A stretch of DNA of 64,000 nucleotides, taken from assembly GCA_963675235.2 (NCBI GenBank), contig CAXXFU010000005.1:1-64000 (forward strand), written 5' to 3'. Made by a program: the position numbers and the translations under genes. The notes under the pieces are model-generated. The model was not told the origin of the DNA. It was given only the letters and a program-made list of their open reading frames with translations, and did not search any database. Positions 59,922 to 64,000 of the stretch are shown here, one piece after another; the stretch's first letter is position 1, and every line of letters begins with the position of its first letter. This stretch comes from JAHJQZ01 sp963675235 (GTDB taxonomy: Bacteria; Pseudomonadota; Alphaproteobacteria; Rhizobiales; Devosiaceae).

Positions 59922-60026
59922 GCGTCTTTTCCCTTGTTCCCTCATGCGCTGGACGCGCGTTTTCGACCGGCTGGAATAGTCGCGCCGAACGCGGAGCGCA
60001 AGCAAGAGATTAGCGTGAAGGGGGAT

Positions 60027-60100
60027 TGGAGGCCACGTCCGGAATCGAACCGGAGTACACGGATTTGCAATCCGCTGCGTAACCACTCCGCCACGTGGCC
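60027..60100 (-). tRNA. tRNA-Cys (GCA)
   Basis: The cloverleaf reads from 60100 leftwards: acceptor GGCCACG pairs CGTGGCC; the anticodon loop contains GCA within ATTGCAAAT; the T arm contains GGTTCGAATCC; the discriminator is U, as in tRNA-Cys, and CCA is encoded (60029-60027). It is between the Pcm-like gene and a region of about 500 bases without a gene. Confidence 0.95.
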
Positions 60101-60603
60101 TCAAGCGCCAGACATCTATTTCAAGTCAAAAACTTGTGCAAGGCATCTGCGCGAAATGCGGCATCATGCCGGAATTCAGCCCACCATGCACACCGGGACG
60201 TGGCCCTAGCATACAGCCAGATGGCTTTCCAGCGTTAAGTGCCGGCGAATACCTAAGACATTGTCCTAGATGTCGCTTTTGCGCCAGCCGGTCGAATGGC
60301 GCCGATTCACCGCGGCAGCCCTTGCCGATGCAGACGGCCATTCAGCCATCTCACTGCCCCGGGCCCGTTCCGATTTCCACCCTGCCCCTGGCAAAGAGCG
60401 TTTCCGACCGTTTCGTGCCCGTCGCCCGAGCCCGCATTCACTTGGGGACGAGCCTGCGGTCGTCCTTGTCAAAGCCAGTCGCAGTCGCAATGCGCCCTCC
60501 TGTGCTCGGCAACGCACAAGACAAAGGCGCGCGGGATACCCGCGCGCCTTCTGTCCAATTGGGCAATGCCAGCCAGAGCTGCGCCTGAGCCAGGATCAAT
60601 TCG
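60101..60603. other. Intergenic region between tRNA-Cys and the VPLPA-CTERM gene
   Basis: About 500 bases without a convincing gene on either strand. The only structure I see is the strong hairpin near 60524-60550 at the end of the VPLPA-CTERM gene. Confidence 0.5.
60520..60550 (-). terminator. Probable terminator of the VPLPA-CTERM gene
   Basis: AAGGCGCGCGGG (60524-60535) and CCCGCGCGCCTT (60539-60550) form a perfect 12-bp stem with an ATA loop. On the minus strand it is followed by a short TTTGTCTTG. It is about 54 bases beyond the stop codon. Confidence 0.7.
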
Positions 60604-61254
60604 TCAGGCTGCTGCGATGGCCTTCTTGCGGCGACCGGCAACAAGACCAAGACCGACCAGTCCGGCCCCCAGAAGCGGCAGGGCGGCGGGAAGCGGCACA
60701 CTGGCGACCGAAAGCGAAGACAGATAGAAGTTGCTCGGATTGCTGCCGCCATAGGCGATGGTGATGGCATCGACAAGGTACGGCGAGCTGGAGCCGTTGT
60801 GTGCCTGATTGAAGGTGAACTCGATCGGGCCGGTCGAGCCGAGGCCGGACAACAAGGCGGTAACCAGCAAAGTGCTCGAACTGGTCGAAACATTGTAGTG
60901 GTTGTCATCGCGCAGGATCGCACCGGCAAGAATTTCAACGGCGCGGCTGAAGGTCAGCGTCACCCATTCGCCAGTCGTGATATTGTCATCGCTGGACGGC
61001 GAGCAATTGCCGGAGACCGAAAGCACCTGGCATACGCCAAGACCGGCGGGACGTCCGCCCGAGTAATCGTCGAGATAGGCGTGGTGCGACGAGGTGGCAG
61101 TGACACCCAGCCCGCCGAGATCGATGTATTGACCCTCGATGCTGCCCTCGTTTCCGATGGCCATGGAGGCAAAATCGATGTTGTAGATGCCGGCATGGGC
61201 CGGCGCAGCAAAACTCAGGCCGACCAGAGCAGCGGCGATGTGAAGAATCTTCAT
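60604..61254 (-). CDS. VPLPA-CTERM sorting domain protein
   Basis: The 216-residue protein has a signal peptide (MKILHIAAALVGLSFAAPAH with AHA cleavage), a middle part of 160 residues with no recognised domain (two Cys in GVCQVLSVSGNC), and a C-terminal VPLPAALPLLGAGLVGLGL followed by AGRRKK. This is the VPLPA-CTERM form of the PEP-CTERM exosortase sorting signal, with membrane helix and basic tail. Its processing would need an exosortase elsewhere in the genome. A perfect palindrome lies upstream. The middle resembles secreted beta-sandwich proteins, but no function can be given. Confidence 0.9.
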   Translation of the reverse strand: MKILHIAAALVGLSFAAPAHAGIYNIDFASMAIGNEGSIEGQYIDLGGLGVTATSSHHAYLDDYSGGRPAGLGVCQVLSVSGNCSPSSDDNITTGEWVTLTFSRAVEILAGAILRDDNHYNVSTSSSTLLVTALLSGLGSTGPIEFTFNQAHNGSSSPYLVDAITIAYGGSNPSNFYLSSLSVASVPLPAALPLLGAGLVGLGLVAGRRKKAIAAA

Positions 61255-61305
61255 TGTAACCCCCGAATAAATTGCGTTTCAAAATTCGTGTGGACTGCAA
61301 AAAAA

Positions 61306-61319
61306 ACGTACTAGTACGT
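61306..61319. promoter_or_regulatory. Perfect 14-bp palindrome upstream of the VPLPA-CTERM gene
   Basis: ACGTACTAGTACGT is a perfect palindrome, 52-65 bases before the start codon at 61254, with a run of A on its left side. The position suits an operator of the promoter. The regulator is unknown. Confidence 0.6.
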
Positions 61320-61508
61320 GCTTCCGTAACATTCTGAACAAATTTAGTCTAGTAACAATGCATTAGCCATAAAGGCGGGTGCACGCTGGCAGTGCTGCAA
61401 TCGCGGAACGCCCAGGCGGCACGACAGTCCGGAAAGCCTGCAGCGACGCCTTTGTCCGCGCCACGCGAACGCGCAGCGGCCGGTAAAACACATAACTTTT
61501 TTGGAAAA

Positions 61509-61584
61509 TGGCTCCCCGGGCCGGACTCGAACCAGCGACAAGTCGGTTAACAGCCGACTGCTCTACCAACTGAGCTACCGGGGA
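61509..61584 (-). tRNA. tRNA-Asn (GTT)
   Basis: Read leftwards from 61584: acceptor TCCCCGG pairs CCGGGGA; D arm GCTCAGTTGGTAGAGC; anticodon loop CTGTTAACC, anticodon GTT; T arm CTGGTTCGAGTCCGG; discriminator G and encoded CCA. It lies between the VPLPA-CTERM gene and mobA. Confidence 0.96.
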
Positions 61585-61697
61585 ACACGTGGTGTCCACG
61601 AATGGAGCGTCCGTTTAGCGGGTTTGCCGGGCTTTGCCAAGACCCGAATGAGCGATTTTGTCGTCGAGTTTGTCGCGCCGGGCGGGAGAACGGGCTC

Positions 61698-62330
61698 TCA
61701 GGCGCGCGCAGCCAGCGACTTGCGGCCACGGCGCGCCAGTGAGACAAGATCGGACAGCGTGTTGAGGCCCTCGAACGGGTTGGCCGGGAACGCGGCGGAA
61801 AAATCGACATCGCAGCGCTTTTCCGGCGCCATCAGGCGCCGCGGCCCCCTGCCCTGCGGCTGACCGCCGAGCGCATCCAGGCGCGCGACAAGCGCGGGAA
61901 AACGCCACAGGGCATTGGGTGGATAGGACTGACTGGAATAGCTCGGGAAAACCACGTCGATTCCCGGTTCCATCGCCGCCATCAGCGTCTCGGGCAAGGA
62001 TGACGGCAGGTCCGGGCAATCGCCGGCCACGCTGATCAGCCAGTCCGGCGCAGCGGCCCCGCGCAGATGCGTGGCGGCGGCGAACAATCCCGCCAGCGGC
62101 CCCTGTGACGGACCCGGCGCATCGGCGATGAGGGCGTCAGCGCCGAAACCGTTGAAACGCCTGGGATCGATGGCGCCAGTGGAGATCAGAATCGGGCCGG
62201 CGTGCTGTGCGAGCCGTGCGAGTGTCGATTCGAGGATCGGTGCACCGTCCACGCGGATGAGCGGCTTGACCACGCCGCCGAGCCGGCTGCCAAGCCCCCC
62301 GCACAAAATGACAGCAGCCGTGTTTTTCAT
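61698..62330 (-). CDS. mobA: Molybdenum cofactor guanylyltransferase
   Basis: The 210-residue protein begins with the nucleotide-binding motif AAVILCGGLGSRLGGVVKPL (GGxSxRxG-type) and has VAGDCPDLPSSLPETLM, with the metal-binding Asp near residue 107. It attaches GMP to molybdopterin to make the bis-MGD cofactor. The start is the ATG at 62330, one codon after a GTG. The gene is divergent from the hypothetical gene at 62439. Confidence 0.88.
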   Translation of the reverse strand: MKNTAAVILCGGLGSRLGGVVKPLIRVDGAPILESTLARLAQHAGPILISTGAIDPRRFNGFGADALIADAPGPSQGPLAGLFAAATHLRGAAAPDWLISVAGDCPDLPSSLPETLMAAMEPGIDVVFPSYSSQSYPPNALWRFPALVARLDALGGQPQGRGPRRLMAPEKRCDVDFSAAFPANPFEGLNTLSDLVSLARRGRKSLAARA

Positions 62331-62438
62331 CACGTCGAACGCTCCGCACCAGCAAATCTTAACGAGACCTTAACCGGGTTTTGCGCATGGTGGCAGCTGT
62401 AGAAACAGGCCTCAAGCGCCCTGAAGGAGCATGGTCCG

Positions 62439-63209
62439 TTGGCAATCGGCAGCATCGGCGGTTCATCTGGCAGCAGTTATGGCTCGAGCTCGAGCAAGGC
62501 TTCGCAGCTGTTCGGCGACGGCAACGGCGCTACTGGCTCCAGCCTGTTCCGAACCGCCGCAAATGCCTCCTCGGGCCTCAGCGTCGACACCAAGCAGCTG
62601 ATCACCAAGGGCCTGCAGGACCAGATCGACCGGCTGCAGGGCTATCGCACCAACCTGTCCGTGGCCGAAAAGCAGAAGCTGGCCGACTATCAGGCAGAAA
62701 TCACCAGCATCAACCAGCTGGCCACGACCCGCCTGCTGACGACCGAAGAGAAATCGGACCGCGCTGAAGCCTATGTCGAATCCTACAAGATCCTCGGCAA
62801 GGAGTACGAGGACGTCAGCGACGACACCTACGTCACGTCACGAGCCGCCGAAATCACCGACCTGCTGGCGACCAAGCCCCAGGGCGCCGAGGCGACGCGG
62901 CTCGAGAGGCTCCAAACCGCCTATAATTCGCTGACCGACCAGGCCGACGATGCGGAAGGCGACACGCCGACCTATCTCGCCTCGCAGATCCTGTCGATTG
63001 CCAGGCAGATCCAGGAACTGACCGTTCCGCGCAAGATCGCCTCGCTGACCGTTGCCGAGCGCAATCAGCACGACAAGCTGGTCAACGAGATCAACGAGCA
63101 CGTCGGATTCGAATACGAACTGACCAGCGACAAGAAGCTGAAGATCGAGCAGCTGCAGGCGACGATCAATGCCGTCAATTCCGGCTCGACAGGCGCGCTC
63201 TACCTCTAG
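62439..63209 (+). CDS. Hypothetical protein, 256 residues, helical
   Basis: The protein starts with a Gly/Ser-rich stretch (MAIGSIGGSSGSSYGSSSSK) and then is mainly helical and polar, with no signal peptide or membrane helix: KQLITKGLQDQIDRLQGYRTN, LADYQAEITSINQLATTRLL, LERLQTAYNSLTDQADDAEG, IARQIQELTVPRKIASLTVAERNQHDKLVNEIN. The start is TTG at 62439, with AAGGAG 10 bases before it; an ATG 8 bases upstream is out of frame. The Gly/Ser start and the later coiled coil suggest an exported, flagellum- or surface-type structural protein, but this is a guess. No homologue is recognised. Confidence 0.75.
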   Translation: MAIGSIGGSSGSSYGSSSSKASQLFGDGNGATGSSLFRTAANASSGLSVDTKQLITKGLQDQIDRLQGYRTNLSVAEKQKLADYQAEITSINQLATTRLLTTEEKSDRAEAYVESYKILGKEYEDVSDDTYVTSRAAEITDLLATKPQGAEATRLERLQTAYNSLTDQADDAEGDTPTYLASQILSIARQIQELTVPRKIASLTVAERNQHDKLVNEINEHVGFEYELTSDKKLKIEQLQATINAVNSGSTGALYL

Positions 63210-63329
63210 AACCTCGCCGCACGCAGATCCCAACCGAACGGCATTTTGTTCAATTCGCCCCGGTCTGGATGCGGTTTGTCAATAGGCAAGCGCTATCGTG
63301 GCATGATCCGTTCTGAGGGGAACGTCATC

Positions 63330-63434
63330 ATGTCACGCAAGCACCTGACGCTCTGCACCATCTTCGTGCGCGGCCGCATCGAGACATTCTGGTCGGCGCT
63401 GACGCCTGGAAACGGCCCGAAACGCCAGCGGTAG
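63330..63434 (+). CDS. Possible small protein of 34 residues
   Basis: An ATG at 63330 is preceded by CTGAGGGGAACG, a good ribosome-binding site at normal distance. The product is MSRKHLTLCTIFVRGRIETF followed by WSALTPGNGPKRQR, short and basic. There is no domain. It fills part of the gap between the hypothetical gene and mce. It may be chance; a ribosome profile would decide. Confidence 0.3.
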   Translation: MSRKHLTLCTIFVRGRIETFWSALTPGNGPKRQR

Positions 63435-63441
63435 CTCCGGC

Positions 63442-63852
63442 TCAGGCGGCGGTCTGTTCGAGCTCGATCAACGTGCCGTCAAAATCCTTGGGATGAAGGA
63501 ACAGCACCGGCAGCCCGTGTGCGCCGATTTTCGGCGTGCCGTCTCCAAGAATGCGCGCGCCCTGCGCCTTGAGCCCAGAGGCGGCGGCGGCGATGTCGGA
63601 CACCTCGTAGCAAACATGGTGCATGCCGCCGTCCGGATGGCGATCGAGATAGGCCGTGATCGGGGAATTCTCCCCGAGCGGATGCAGGAGCTCGATCTTG
63701 GTGTTGTCGAGCGCGACGAACACCACCCGCACGCCATGCTCGGGCAGATCCTGAGGCTCGGAGACCGAAGCGCCCAGCGCATCGCGATAGCGCGCCACGG
63801 CCTTGTCGAGATCCGGCACGGCGATGGCGACGTGGTTGAGACGGCCGATCAT
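63442..63852 (-). CDS. mce: Methylmalonyl-CoA epimerase
   Basis: The 136-residue VOC protein has MIGRLNHVAIAVPDLDKAVA with the first metal His, KIELLHPLGENSPITAYLDRH with Glu, GGMHHVCYEVSDI with the second His, and GTLIELEQ with the last Glu. This full set with GGMHH is that of methylmalonyl-CoA epimerase, which converts the S and R forms in propionate metabolism. Its start overlaps by 3 bases the stop of the mutase gene, giving an operon of both. Confidence 0.92.
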   Translation of the reverse strand: MIGRLNHVAIAVPDLDKAVARYRDALGASVSEPQDLPEHGVRVVFVALDNTKIELLHPLGENSPITAYLDRHPDGGMHHVCYEVSDIAAAASGLKAQGARILGDGTPKIGAHGLPVLFLHPKDFDGTLIELEQTAA

Positions 63853-64000
63853 GTGTTCGTCAACCTCCCCTCGATGCGGTCCAGCACCTTGTTGGCCGCT
63901 TCGAGCACGTTGGTGCCGGGCCCGAAGATTTCCGAGACGCCGGCTGCATAGAGGAAATCATAGTCCGTTTCCGGAATGACGCCACCGACAACCACCGGCA
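63849..64000 (-). CDS. Methylmalonyl-CoA mutase, C-terminal end (partial)
   Basis: Only the last 50 codons are in the window; the gene continues past base 64000. The frame gives PVVVGGVIPETDYDFLYAAG then VSEIFGPGTNVLEAANKV, the end of the cobalamin-binding Rossmann domain of the mutase. It needs adenosylcobalamin, as NrdJ does. The stop codon overlaps the start of mce (ATGA). Confidence 0.92.
   Translation of the reverse strand, partial: PVVVGGVIPETDYDFLYAAGVSEIFGPGTNVLEAANKVLDRIEGRLTNT

Overview
The window looks like a chromosomal segment of a GC-rich alphaproteobacterium of the order Hyphomicrobiales (Rhizobiales). The evidence is gene content and order rather than a similarity search: accB-accC-aat followed by DUF2155 and NDUFA12-like genes, a SecD-SecF fusion beside yajC, scpA-scpB-tatABC-serS-surE-pcm-LysM/LytM lipoprotein in one run, pcm-tolC-PopZ(DUF2497)-valS in another, and an AdoCbl-dependent ribonucleotide reductase. 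The genus cannot be fixed from sequence alone.

Layout. 1-3.7 kb: end of accB, accC, aat, a small hypothetical gene, DUF2155 and an NDUFA12-like gene. 3.7-8.2 kb: a long structured upstream region and nrdJ. 8.2-10.8 kb: an accessory, repeat-rich island with an AT-rich HEPN-like gene, a GIY-YIG gene, palindromic and tandem repeats and strong hairpins. 10.8-25.8 kb: mostly single metabolic or transport genes (DUF2200, CorA, DksA-like, methyltransferase, SDR behind a LacI-type palindrome, ArfB, DUF2726, NifX-like, DapA-like, two-part ThrE exporter, VOC protein, PiT phosphate transporter beside a PhoB-box-like site, Nudix, GH43-like, BaiN-like flavoprotein, aldo-keto reductase). 25.8-31.2 kb: squalene/phytoene synthase-like, Mth938-like, SecDF, YajC, and divergently a DUF815 ATPase. 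31.4-44.8 kb: one long leftward block with cell-envelope lipoprotein, pcm, surE, serS, tatCBA, scpBA, SPOR protein, argS and dgt. 44.9-48.5 kb: erpA, two tandem serine hydrolases and xthA. 48.5-50 kb: two neighbouring leftward genes (GlcG-like and SEL1-repeat), each broken by one +1 frameshift. 50-64 kb: ilvD, a DUF1566 exported protein, valS, popZ, tolC, a Pcm-like gene, tRNA-Cys, a VPLPA-CTERM protein, tRNA-Asn, mobA, a hypothetical protein, methylmalonyl-CoA epimerase and the end of methylmalonyl-CoA mutase.

How the genes fit together. Most of the window is housekeeping: fatty acid synthesis (acetyl-CoA carboxylase), dNTP supply (NrdJ, Dgt), protein export (SecDF-YajC, TatABC), chromosome segregation (ScpAB), polarity (PopZ-like), division or peptidoglycan (SPOR and LytM proteins), aminoacyl-tRNA synthetases and protein repair. 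Two enzymes need adenosylcobalamin (NrdJ and the mutase). NDUFA12-, NDUFAF3- and NDUFAF6-type homologues point to complex I biogenesis. The observations most worth following are the structured nrdJ upstream region, the HEPN/repeat island, a 45-bp repeat family found 10 nt after two stop codons, the PhoB-box-like site beside pit, the palindrome upstream of the VPLPA-CTERM gene, and the pair of frameshifts in an identical 9-base context.
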